Part shown: one piece after another, positions 21,770 to 33,000 of the stretch | Layout of the letters: every line of letters starts with the position of its first letter | How positions within the stretch are numbered: the stretch's first letter is position 1 | Source of the DNA: Marsupella aquatica | Lineage: Eukaryota > Marchantiophyta | NCBI GenBank assembly: GCA_973895155.1 | Contig: OZ316899.1 | Span: 5,146,001-5,210,000, forward strand | DNA: 64,000 nucleotides | Reading direction: 5' to 3' | Notes under the pieces: generated by a model | What the model saw: the letters and a program-made list of their open reading frames with translations, nothing else | What the model was told of the DNA's origin: nothing | The model's database searches: none | Made by a program: the position numbers and the translations under genes

Positions 21770-24700
21770 TTGGGTTCTTGTCTTGGTCCTCATTTGATGG
21801 CTCCGAGTGTCATCTTCTGGCGTCAGAGCACTGGAGACATTGTTACTCTTTCATCTATGAGAAAGATCACTAATGTGGCCGAGGCCTTTCTTTTGACAAG
21901 ATTTGGGCTCAATAACTGTGATTTCATTTCGAGATTGTTCTTTCTTGTTTCACTTCATGGATCAAGGAAGGACGAATTAATTTCAGGAACTCTACTTGGT
22001 GAAAGAGTTTGGGAGGTTGCTTCCGGAGATGTGGTGGAGGTTATATCAGGCAAAGATGAGTTTCCAGAGCCTTTCCAGAACCCTCGAGGAAAAGTGCTTG
22101 TAGACCTGGACTCTCCCCTGGGGAGAGAAACGAATGTCCAGGCCTCTAGTTTTGAGTTTACAACTCTTGAGGGTACTAATTCTGTTTTTGGAAGTTGTTC
22201 TACAAAATTGGAAGTAGATACTGCTCTTCCAAGTGCTTTGGGATGTCATCTTTTGCAGAAAGTCTACAGAATTGGTGCGCTTGAAGCATTTTTGAGCATT
22301 ACTGGGGCAAGTGAGCTAGAAAGATTTAGAAGAGATGTCTCGCGGGTTGATGTCCAAGTTGATCGTCTTCCAACAAGTTACAATGGAGACAAGGTATATG
22401 AGCTTCCTCCAGTGGAGTCAAGATTTGGTCACGGTCAAGGGCTTCTTGTCATGGACTGCAACAATGATGGCTACCCTTGGACCCGGTTGGTCACTACTTC
22501 GGCTAACCTGAAGCCACATAATCACTGGTCTGTTTTCAAGGTCCGTTGCAGTGGTGTTGTGCAGTGCCAAAAGTTGAATTGTTCAAGGTTCAAGGAGACA
22601 GGAATGAGGAATGAAGCGGCATTTCCTAGAAGATCACTAATGACCGATGTCTTCTAGTCGGGAAATCTGGTTCCGGAAGGAGGTTTGGTTTGTGGCTTTT
22701 GTGACGAGAGACCTTATTGTGTCCGGCCTTGTCCAACAATGATGTTTTATGTTTATGCAAAGCCAACTTTGGACTCTCATGTCTCAAAACACATGTCTAG
22801 ACTCGCAGTGCATATGGGAGTTCATGATCATTCGATCCGAACGGGGAAGTGTTGAGTTGCAAAAAAAAGGCGAAAGATGTTATTCAAGAAGTTCAGTCAG
22901 CTCATCCCTTGGCAACCCCTTCCCGTGTGAAGAATATTTCAATAGGTACATTGATATCTCTTCTCCACCCTGAGGCATGTCACGATCTTTCAAAAGAAGA
23001 GGAGGTGGAATTGTGGAACTCGATGAAAGTTGTGTCCTCGCCGGCAAAATTCCATGCAACTTTCCGGAGTGTTAAAATTGGGAATCCCAAGAAAGGTGAG
23101 TTGGATTCGCTTTGTGACATGCAAATGCGCGTGAGATTTCCATTTGTACAATGTTTCCTGTTCCCTGGCCAGACTGGCAAGTCCATTCGAGCGCATGTAT
23201 TCAAGATGAGTACCAAAGGTCCCGGTTCTGGAGTTGACATTCTCAATCGGATGCAAAAAGGTGGAACTTTAGAGGGAGCTTGGGTGAGTTTTGACGCGAT
23301 GCACAGAATAACTACTGGTTGGTTAACTTTTAGTGCTCACGTATACGATCACACTTATCAAGTAAAGCTACATCGTCAGTTATCAGTGTTTTCCATCAGT
23401 CGACCTGATATCAGTCGCCACGTCATCTTAGAGAGGCCGCCAAGTTGGGGCGCCAAAGAAAAATGTGAAAATAAAACGTTTGCGCATCTCAGCTGACCTC
23501 GTCGAGATTGGCGTAAGGCCAAAAAAAATGAAAAAAAATTAATTTGTTTTTCCAAAAATTCTCAAAAATAATAAATTCCCCAAAAATAATTTTTTCACTA
23601 TGGGTGTCCGTACCGTACGGACATCGCTTCTCGGCGAGACCCGCCGAGATAGTCCGATGTCCGTGCGGTACGGACACCGAATTTTGTCAGAATTTGTTTT
23701 TAGATTTTTTTTTTAGAGAATTTTTGAAAGAAAAAATTTTAATTTTTTTTCTTCGTTTTTTTTGTCCTTACGCCGATCTCGGCAAGGTCAGCTGAGATTG
23801 ACTCAATCTCAGCTGCCCCAGCTGAGATCCTTACGCCGATCTCGACGAGGTCAGCTGAGATGCGCGAAAGTGCGAAGGCCCTATCTCAGCTGCTCAGCTG
23901 AGATTCAGAAATTTCAAGGCGACCAAACTGATAATTGATGATCCTCGCTACCCCACACTTATCGTGCTCTTTGTACTATCTTCACTTGTGAATTGAAAGC
24001 CAAGGATGTTGAGTCACTGGAAACTGCATGGCGTTTAATGTTGGAAGTTGTTGCTGAGAATGGTATTTCCAATGTAAACATAGCTGGTTTTATGGCTGAC
24101 AATGCTGAAGCTGGATGGATCGCTGTGAGAAATGTTTTCTTTGATGGTGTTCGTCTCCCTGATGCATTCCATTTCTTGCAGTCACTAAGACGTCATACCA
24201 TGGAGGAAATTCGTGAAGGGAAACACTCCGAACACTACCAAATGTGGGAGAAATTTAGGAATGCACCCTCATATGTTCAAGCTTACAGGGTGGCTAACGA
24301 TATTCAAGAGTGGTGGAAGTGTGGGAATTGTCACCGTGGGAAATTGAGATCTTTGCAAGGTTGGATCGCTTGGTGGGTTGTCCGATGGTGACAATGGGGA
24401 AGCTTCTTCAGACTGGTAAGTAAACTCATTGTTTTTGGCTAGCGATGTCGCTAGCATTCCTTTTGTGTACAAATGTTATCTTCAAATCAAGTATGTGCCT
24501 CCCAGTGATTGTGTTTGTTTTTGTCTGGACTTCAGACTCAAACAGCAAAGGAGTCAGCGTTGATGCCAAATTGTACTGGAGCCAAATCTGTACATGGTTC
24601 AATGAGAGCTTGCCAAATGAAGAAGAAGATTGGACTGATCGAAGCTTGTGAGCTTGATCAAAATCGTGCTGGTGGGCAGATTGTTGCCTTTGCTGCGTAC

Positions 24701-26105
24701 ATTGAAGGATGCCACAGGGGACATGGACCTACCATATTTGAACTTGCATATAGGAATGCAGATACACTAGGATCCCTTGATGCTTTTGAGAAAGCAACCA
24801 ATCTTCTGCTTGAATCATCTCCAAAATATGAGTTCCATCGCACTCAACCACTTCATGGAGATCTTTGCACAAAGTCCGGAAAATGAAAAGGCCAAGCTTT
24901 GGCTAGAGTTGGTGCTGAAGACTCTTATTGACATGATAAGGTGATGCGCACGGAGGCGGTGACAAGAGGCGTACATCCAAGAAATTTAGATTCTGATTTC
25001 CGGAGTGTCAATGTCGTGGAAGAGAGCGACAAGTTGAAGGAAAATTTGGGCATACTAGCTCCATCCTTCAACATTCTCTAGTTGTCCAGATCCATCCGTC
25101 GTGATTCTTCTTTCCGATAACGAAGGGAATGACACTGAGAGCTCAGGAGATGACACTTTTGAAATTCCTAAGCCATTGTCACAACAACATGTATCTCCTG
25201 TCCGTCCAGAGGAACCAGTTTATGTTTCACCAAGGAGAATACCTGCGGTAAATGGAGTTGATGTCCCATTTGGTACTTGGCACTGAAGGCGGTGCGGGAA
25301 AGGAAATGGTCCAGTGTGCAATGGGTCTATGGACAGGACCATTTCTGGAAGAGATGAGTGTCGAAACTTAATCAAGGAAGTAGGTTTTCATACTCGGTCT
25401 TGCGGTGTGGTTGGGGTTGCAATCCATGGTTTGAGGATGACTTCACCACATCCTCAACTCTTATACTTCTGCCCAAACAATGTCTGCCACAAGACCTGGG
25501 GGCGCAAGTCAATTGCCCAACTTCCCTTAGTACCCTCAACTCTAAAAGTTCTTCGAGGGACAGACTTAACTCCTCCTGAAATCAGCTTCTTGATTGGCTT
25601 GGGTTTTCAGATTGATGGTCTCTATTACATGGATTGCAAACCAGATGGCAGTGTTGCTCCTCCAAGTAGCGTGGAACTTTGGATTGATGTTAACTCTTTT
25701 CCAGAAAAGGTTGATGTAACTATTTGAATAGATGATTGAGGACGCAAAATGGGAAGGGTGCTTGTCAACGTTTCGACTTCACTGCAGAACTTGTTAAAAG
25801 GATTCAGTCTGCAAATGAAGAGCAAATGAGGATTGTGGCTTGTGAAAAGATCATCCAAGGTAACGGATGGGGAAGACAGTTTTTGATTGCGACGCATGAA
25901 AACAACCCTAGTAAATCTAGTAAATATTGGATTCAGTTGTGCGTCTTCCCATGTTGCTCCTGTGAGGATTTCTATAAGCGGCATTTGCATGGAAAGCCTT
26001 ACATGTCTTGCAAACATATCCTTAATTTGGGTTTACAAGAATGTTTACCATTTGAACCTAGAGACTTCGGATGTAGTCAAGCAGCCAATTTTAACTGTCG
26101 CTGAA
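21770..26105 (+). pseudogene. MULE transposase with SWIM zinc finger (broken)
   Basis: DDE-type transposase that would cut and paste the element. The N-terminal part (21770–22860) has Cys/His-rich motifs (CSGVVQCQKLNC, CGFCDERPYC, HMSRLAVHMGVHDH), likely a zinc-binding DNA-recognition domain. The catalytic part reads VYDHTY (23345–23358) and, after a MITE insertion, CELKAKDVESLETAW and GFMADNAEAGWIAVRNVFF (about 24090–24145; second catalytic Asp). An intron at about 24415–24538 contains a palindrome copy. The C-terminal SWIM finger is CCSCEDF…GKPYMSCKHI (about 25950–26020; C-x-C … C-x-H). Damage: TAG at 22655, frameshifts near 22855 and 24360 and again in 24880–25740, plus the 594-bp MITE. 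Not functional as it stands. Confidence 0.75.
23360..23953. mobile_element. 594-bp MITE (MULE-type) inside the transposase gene
   Basis: It is flanked by the 10-bp direct repeat CACACTTATC (23350–23359 and 23954–23963). Without it the transposase reads on as VYDHTYRALCTIF. Its ends are imperfect inverted repeats (inner part TCARTTATCAGT). Inside are long inverted repeats: 23482–23520 pairs with 23829–23866, with another copy at 23766–23803. A central near-perfect hairpin spans 23604–23677, and AGCTGAGAT recurs many times. It has no coding capacity. The 9–10-bp duplication points to a Mutator-type transposase acting in trans. Confidence 0.8.
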
Positions 26106-26903
26106 GTTTCCAATCTGATCCAAAGGGGAGTTGAGGTTTGATATTATCCACTTTAGAGTGAGGTTTGGTTTTAATAAGGTTTTCATCGGTTTTTAATATA
26201 TATGTAAGTACCGTTGGGAGTAGACTTTTTTGTGTGTTGGTAGGGAGAGATGATATTTACACTCCATATGAAGTGCCCTTTAATTTATTTATAAAACACC
26301 AGATATTGGTTCATCAGTTTTGCTAGCGAGGTCGCTAGCTATATTTTTGAAAAGTTTTGTAGGTTCATGATTTGGACTGTGGTTTGTTACTCATTGAGAA
26401 AACTATTAGTGACAGAGTCACATACCCTGATAAGGTAGGATATCATGTCTTTACAGACTTGGCTTTTTTTTACAGTTGGCAACTCTCCCTGAAATCACTG
26501 TCAACCTTTTATGTTGGTTATGGTGCCAATTTTGTGTGTTTATCTGAGATACTGATGACTCCCAATCTCCAGGCCCATCATTTAAATTGCAAGTAAATCT
26601 CCTTGCCAAGTGCTTTGGTGATGATATTTATATCTATTTCGGATTGTCCAATTTGGTTTAAAAAAAAGTTACATTGACATACTTCACTCGAAAGGTTTCT
26701 TAAACAAACATTAGTCATTCAAATATGAACAGACTGTTAGATGGGTTTTTGCTAGCGAGGCTTGCTGTTACTAGCGGCCAACAAGTCCAAACTTTGGTTT
26801 GAGCAAAAAATCACCCATTTCAAGGAATTGTTTTACTCGTAACAGCAAAAAAATTACTGTTACGAGCAATTTTTTCCTGTTTCCTCGCATGGTAGTCATA
26901 CCC

Positions 26904-28157
26904 ATACCAAACATTGTGCACCCAAGATCCCTAAAGGATCCATGCCTTGCCTACTCACAAGGCAAGATGATTACAAGACCAGCGCCAAACAATATACAAC
27001 ATAATATACCAATTGAAACTTCTTGGAGAGAATACATGGTGATGTATGCAGCCCCGTACAACCTCCTAGTGGCCCATTTTGATTCTTCCTAGTGATTATT
27101 GATGCTTCTTCAAAGTGGTCACAAGTATCACTCTTGTCAACCCAAAACTTAGTTTTTTCAAGGATACTGGCTCATATCCTAAAGTTGAAAGCACAATTCC
27201 CAGAGAATCCAATTACAACTCTCAAGGTTGATAACGCTGGCGAGTTTACATCTCAGACATTCACAGATTTATGCACATCAGCAGGGATAGACCTACAATA
27301 TCCTATGGCTCACGCCCATTTTCAGAAAGGGATTGTTGAATCCCTCATTAAGAGACTACAGATTATAGCCAGACCTCTCCTAATGCAAACAAGCCTTTCT
27401 ATGTCCACATGGGGCCATGTTGTAGTCCATGCGGCCGCCCTGCTCCATTATAGACCATCCACATTCAACTCCCGCACACCTCATCACCCTGCATTTGGGT
27501 CCATCCCAAATATATCTCACCTAAGAATATTTGGCTGTCAAGTCTTGGTACCAATCATGGGCCCCAAATGCACCAAGATGGGGCCCCAGAGACAGAAAGG
27601 TATCTATATCAATTTTTACTCAACCTCTATCATATGATACCTGGAACCAACAACAACGATGTATTCAAAGCAAGGTTTGCAAACTGCCACTTTTATGAGG
27701 ACGTATACCCTACATTAAGTACAGAGTAGAGCCCAAACAAGATTACTAACACTGAAGTTCATTGGCAAACACAATCTGCATTTTGGAATGACCCAAGGAC
27801 TTCTCAAGCAGGTACAGAAGTCCAGAGGAGGATCCATCTTACCAAAATGATGGAACAACTACCCGATTCCTTTGCAGACGCGGCAAAGGTGACTCGCTCA
27901 CATGTACCGGCAGTGAATACACCAGCCCAAATCAAACTCGCTGGCCCACAAGCAACTGAGGCTGCACCACTAGCTAAGAGGGGACGCCCACCAAGGGCCA
28001 ATGATTGCCAACCATACCAAAGACGGCCTATGGCCATAGCAACTCACGATCAACATTCACCAATAACTGCATCAACCCAACCCATCAGAAATATTGAGAA
28101 CAACGGGATTGCCATCAATTACCAATATACGGGCCAAGTTTGGGATCGGTTCCCCAT
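26904..28157 (+). pseudogene. Copia-2 pol, 3' part: integrase core
   Basis: It resumes after the MULE with CLAYSQGKMITRP (end of the HHCC region), then LVIIDASSKWSQVSLLSTQN (first catalytic Asp), TTLKVDNAGEFTSQTF (second Asp) and HFQKGIVESLIKRLQIIARP (third, Glu). These are the D,D-35-E residues of the retroviral-type integrase core. GCQVLVPIMGPKCTKMGPQR is shared with Copia-1. Frames change near 27070 and 27640. The linker leading to reverse transcriptase ends at 28157, where similarity to Copia-1 stops and a TGTGAAAG element end begins. Confidence 0.8.
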
Positions 28158-30076
28158 TGTGAAAGCCTGATATTTAATTTGACCACTACCTTGCTTTGAC
28201 CATGCTCTTTGGACCCTATTTTGTCAATCTCAGCTTGAACCCTAAACCTAAACCCCCAAATGATTGATCCCATGAATCCGGTTTTCCACCCCCACAAAAC
28301 CCTATTATCCATTATTAGTCCAATGACCCATCCCATATCTGATACCATACGCTACAAAACTTCCGATGTAAACTATTTTGGACCCCTCCTCCAAATGTCC
28401 GATATTTTCAATATTGCAATTTGAGTTACAAACACTAACGGATGTTCCTATACTTAATGCTACGCAAACTCCAATATATTTTAGGTTGGACTATCCCATA
28501 AAAAATACATTGGACCCATGATATTCACTTGCCGTAGCGTCTTAGTATCCGATGAAATGAAAACAGACAAATTATGCAAAACATCCAGTAATGGATTTAT
28601 TGATGGTTGCAACAATGGAAAGTCCACTAGGTGTCCAATTGTCCATATCCAATGTCTGAAGTATGGGAAAGTGCAAAGCAAATGACATTGGACGCCTCAT
28701 TTTTCCGCATCAAAATTTCTGAAGGGGTCCGATGTTGTTAGGATTGGAAAAAGGGCCAAAAATGTACTAATGGTCTGTTGAGCTTGAGTTAGGATGCTAG
28801 TCTTGGATGGCCTAGATCTTACAAGTTACTTACCAAGGCATTTGGTTGCTTGTGCAGATAGTGAGAACCGTTGAGCAACAGTGGTGTTAGGGAGAAAGTG
28901 CCGCTTCATATGGGAGTTGTTGCTGGAGGTGTAAGAAGTACCAAGTTGCTTGCTCAAGGAGTTCCGTGTAGGTGTTCAAGCAGAAAGGGCACTTAGGCGA
29001 GGGTGTTGGGATTGGTGAGGCCACTGGGTGGCAAGGTCCACCACTCAAGGCCTCACCTTCATGAATTCCTGAAATTCTGTTTTGAGAATTTTGATGTAGG
29101 GATCTGGTCTCTCTTGCAAAGAACCTTTTACATCAAATTTTAGCATCTATTTTTACCACAAGAGAAATGACCTCTTTTAAGAATATTTGGTCTCATTGTA
29201 AATTATGTGTTATGGCAAGCTCAAATAACCAGATATTTGTTAGGTATTTTGATACTGTGGAAATTTATACAAAGGTGTATCTAAAAACAAAATGAAATTC
29301 TTATTGATACGGATGCATTCCATGCTTGTTTAGATCATTTTGTGGGATCATTATATCCGCCCAAATATTTAGGGTTGTCCAACAACAATTTCCTGATTAA
29401 ATTGTTGATTTGTATCTTAGAAAGCTAGCAAATCTTCCAACCCACTTGTCCTTGCCAATGGAGGCGAGTATCTTGATTGGTCAATTAAATCTCTTTATAG
29501 AGATTTTAGGTAAAATCATACTATATGGGAAGACCCTGTCATTCAAAGATATGGCAATAGATAACTTGTAAAGTAGTTTAATTAATAGAAGCCCAATTTA
29601 GGATGCTTCCAAATAGCTGCCTTCAGTACAGATGAATTTGTATTGTCATGGTTGAAGAAATTATTTGTAATCTCCCTTAATATGGGCTATCTACATCTAT
29701 AATATGCAATCCCACCACAGTTGGCACATTGTCTGCTTATGAAAAGCAAAAAGAGCGGGAGTAAATTCTGACCATCCATTAAAATCCCAATTTATTCTCA
29801 CCTTTGTATCAAACCAAAAGTACTTGCCCTGCCTCCCTTGGCTGTCCTGTTTGGTTTGCATTGTGTACATACCCCTATAGTGGTATCTAGGTCCTGACTA
29901 TATTACTTCATAACCATAGTACTTTCCTTCCTTACCCTAGATGTTGGTACACTCTGCACAGTGGCATCTTTGAGTCCATTGGTCCAATATGCCCTTCTGT
30001 CCTAGAGGCTGGTACCCTCAGTCTGTACAATGGTATCGTCCTCCCATGTTATGGAAAGATAAGTACTAGAGGGTAT
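28158..30076 (+). mobile_element. Possible fifth E-family element (E5), 5' part only
   Basis: Copia-2 breaks exactly at TGTGAAAGCCTGATATTTAA, which resembles the E2 and E3 starts (TGTGAGATG, TGTGATACC). The stretch to about 28740 contains recurring tCCGATgt/CGGATgt/GGACCC motifs, like the motif clusters of the other E elements. No E-type ORF and no matching 3' end or target duplication (expected CCCAT) was found, so it may be truncated or further interrupted, for instance by E4. The rest (28750–30076) has no supported gene. Confidence 0.35.
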
Positions 30077-33000
30077 TGTAAGTAGTGGGTAATTCCAAAA
30101 GTAGGAAGAAACTGAATTTTTTTAAATTTTCTATGGTGTTTAAACTATAATTATTGCTAACATAGCAGAGATAGCATTTTGTCTACAAGTTACGGGTTCC
30201 CAAGTCTAAGTTACAAGTAAACTCTTGTTTACTAGTTACGAGTTTACTAGTTACTAGTTAATAGTATCCTGGTTTACGAGTTTACGAGTTCATGACTGTT
30301 TACTAGTTACGAGTTTACTAGTTAGGGCTTTACGAGTTTTGCCTTGAGTTGGCGACCGGGGATCGCGATGTCTTATGGCTACATTCAACGGGACTTAGAA
30401 ACGGAATGGCGAGCATGCATTGAAGTGAAGGCAAGGTAGACCCCGGGCGCTCACTCCTGACTAAATTCCTGCCTCCTCCATTGATCCTTTCGGCCTCCCC
30501 ATTTATTTGCGCTACTACAAGACACAATTTGAGCTATGGATGGCCTGGGAGCTGATGAGCAATACCGAGTTGACGCATTGGCAATTCCTAAGAGCGTAGT
30601 CGCTCGAATTCCACAAGCGCCCGATAGTTATGCGAATTTACAGACTTCATTACAGCAGCTAGGTCTGGGGCATCTACTTGTCGTTCCTTGGGACGTAGAA
30701 CTCGACTCATACTTGCAGGATTTTGTGAAGGGGTCGCTGCTTGCTCCTGAATTTTGACAGACCATTCGAGCTCGGCCGAGTCTGTGGACTATGGAGCAAA
30801 TTGCTTGTGCTGCCCTTCAGAAGGAGAAGGATTGTATTCAAAGAAGAAAGATTTGTCTACTCCCTACTTCCTGGGATTCGCAATCTCACAAATGGCTGGA
30901 ACCTCACACAGTGTACTTATCCAGATTTGAGAGTGCTGCTGGAATTTCTAGTGCCAATTTTACACCCAAAAAAGCCAACCATTTGCCCAGTGGCTTTGGT
31001 GAACACAATTGTAGCTGCACACAGTGGAGCCATCGAAGTGAATTGGGCCTTGTTAATTTTCAATTGTGATGAAGGATCAGGTGAGGAGCATGAAGGCAGG
31101 TAGACCTACCTATTTGCAGGTATATCTGTCTCAGCTCTATCAGGCTTATGATTGTTTACATCCAGAGGAGAGAACAGAAAGAGGATTACTCCTGATTGAA
31201 CTAGGCATTGAAGAAGAAATTGGTGTGGAAGAACCAGTGGATGCTATTCCCCTGGATTCTAATGATCAGAATGTGGATTTGGATATGGATTTGGAAGATG
31301 CCTCAGTGGGTGAACTTGAAGTTTCACCTGCTCGCGATATGGAGTTGGTTCGACATCCTCTGGTTAACTTGGTGTATTCAAGAGAAGTCAACAAGGAAAA
31401 TCAACCTGGAGCTGAAAAAGCTGAGGACGACTCTGAGCAACACAAACCTGTTGCTGACCCGACCACTGCTGTCATCCTGAGAGTTGATCCGACTACTTCG
31501 TCAAAGGCAGAGTTCAACCAGCAACTTATTGATAAGTTAATTACTCTTTTTGGTTGTGATGATGTGGAACTCTATGATGTTGTCTGTAATTTAAGATCAA
31601 AGGTAGTCAGCTTATCATCCCCATTTCCAGATCAATTAACTCCTGTCAGGACCACCTCCTCTATTATGGGATCAGCCTTAGAAGAATTTGTTGCTCTCAG
31701 TCCTGTTGCACCACCAAACCTGCCTATAGAGCCAAGTGAACCTGTTCCTGTGACAGAGGATGTAAATTATGTTGCCATTGTAAATGACTTACTGGACATG
31801 CTACAGTGTGAGCCACAAGAGATAATGTCAATTGTTAGCAACTTAACTCAGAAATCCCTAGTTGCAGAAACTCCTCATAATCCAGATCCTTACTCATACA
31901 GTCCTGATTCCAACTATGAACCCACTGATGGACCTGTCTTCACTCGGGGTCGCTCTAAAGATCCTTATGTCAGACGGGATCTCTCTGATGACTCTGACCC
32001 GCCTTTGGATAATGATACTTATAGATCTTATGACAATTCCCTTGAGTCATCACCAAGGCAGGGGTTTGAAGATGTTGATACAGCTTTGAGGTCAAACCCA
32101 AACCTAGTAGCAGTGGTTACGTCCTCTACTCAGAGTCCCAGGAATGCTACTATCGAGAAGAAGTATCCCAGGCTTCCCGAGGCTCAAGTACAGAAGTATG
32201 TAGACATCTGTAAGGTTATGCATGCCAACATGCCACCAGTTGGAGAATTCTGGAGATACTATTACTTAAAGAAAACTGAGGCGAGCTACATTTTTGACCT
32301 AAAGTATCATGGGACTTCTCGATTGGAAATGGCCCAGTTTGATGAGCACTGGACTGACTCTGTCTACTTCCGACCTATTCTGGCAATGATGTTGCTGCAA
32401 GGTGATGTAGAAGTGGAGGATCCTGACCTACTCCTGGCCTACTTTGGGAATTTTGCAGCTTATGTTCTGGATTTTGTGCTTACTTTTCTCATGTAGAGTA
32501 AGAAATCAACTTCTTGGCAGAACAACTACATCCCTAAGGAACCTAAGGTTGTGCTGGTTTCAACCAGCACGTTGGCTGATAAGCAGAGAATCTGGGATAA
32601 TGTCACCACTCACACTCTGGCCAAGTTCAACAGGTACTTTAAGGATGTTTGCTGGAGACTTCGACCTTTCTACTCAAAGATGATGAGAACTGAGGATTTC
32701 ATGGCCTATTATTCTCAGGTTCATGCTGCTACCTGCAATCACTATGATGTGATTGGAATTTATAGGGAGGCACTCCGAATAGACTCTTGTTATTTGATGA
32801 GGAAAATGCCTGTGATGTATCCAGATAGGCAACTGAGATGCTTGCCCTACTCTCGAGGATCCCCACGACAAGCTGAGCTCATGGAGGTTGTCCAATCAGG
32901 CACTGTTGCTTTTGTGGAGCTTCTCAAAATCAACGACATTCGACACCAAGACTAAGGCAAAAGTCCTAAGTGTTTTTAGTTAGTTTAGAGTAGTGCATCT

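Larger units (their letters stand above)
16111..26767. repeat. Dispersed 18-bp palindrome GCTAGCGANNTCGCTAGC
   Basis: Full or near-full copies lie at 16233–16250, 17479–17495, 21043–21060 (degenerate), 21277–21294, 21456–21473, 21654–21671, 24438–24455 and 26322–26339 (a perfect consensus with GG centre). Half or 3'-degenerate copies lie at 16111–16118, 16127–16137 and 26751–26767. All lie inside the MULE: near both ends, in the intergenic promoter region, and in one intron of each gene (17479 and 24438), never in recognised coding sequence. I found none elsewhere in the window. The layout suits binding sites for an element-encoded protein. Confidence 0.8.
16073..26903. mobile_element. MULE (Mutator-like) transposon, 10.8 kb, with cargo
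   Basis: It is flanked by a perfect 9-bp target duplication, ATACCAAAC (16064–16072 and 26904–26912), diagnostic of Mutator-type transposition. Terminal inverted repeats are about 29 bp: the outer half is imperfect (GGG at both tips) and the inner 15 bp, TGCGAGGAAACAGGA, are identical. Removing the element restores the Copia-2 frame. Contents: a minus-strand ParB/methyltransferase gene (16916–20489), a further minus-strand terminal exon (16453–16710), a divergently transcribed plus-strand transposase gene (21770–26105), a nested MITE, and about nine copies of an 18-bp palindrome. The roughly 1.2-kb gap between the two genes (20.5–21.75 kb) is the presumed bidirectional promoter region. Confidence 0.85.

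Noticed and set aside
30185-30340. Telomere-like or satellite array (gtttactagtt…)
   Set aside because: The unit is not TTTAGGG-type and is irregular; it recurs on the other side of the E4 ORF, so it is treated as an element motif cluster.
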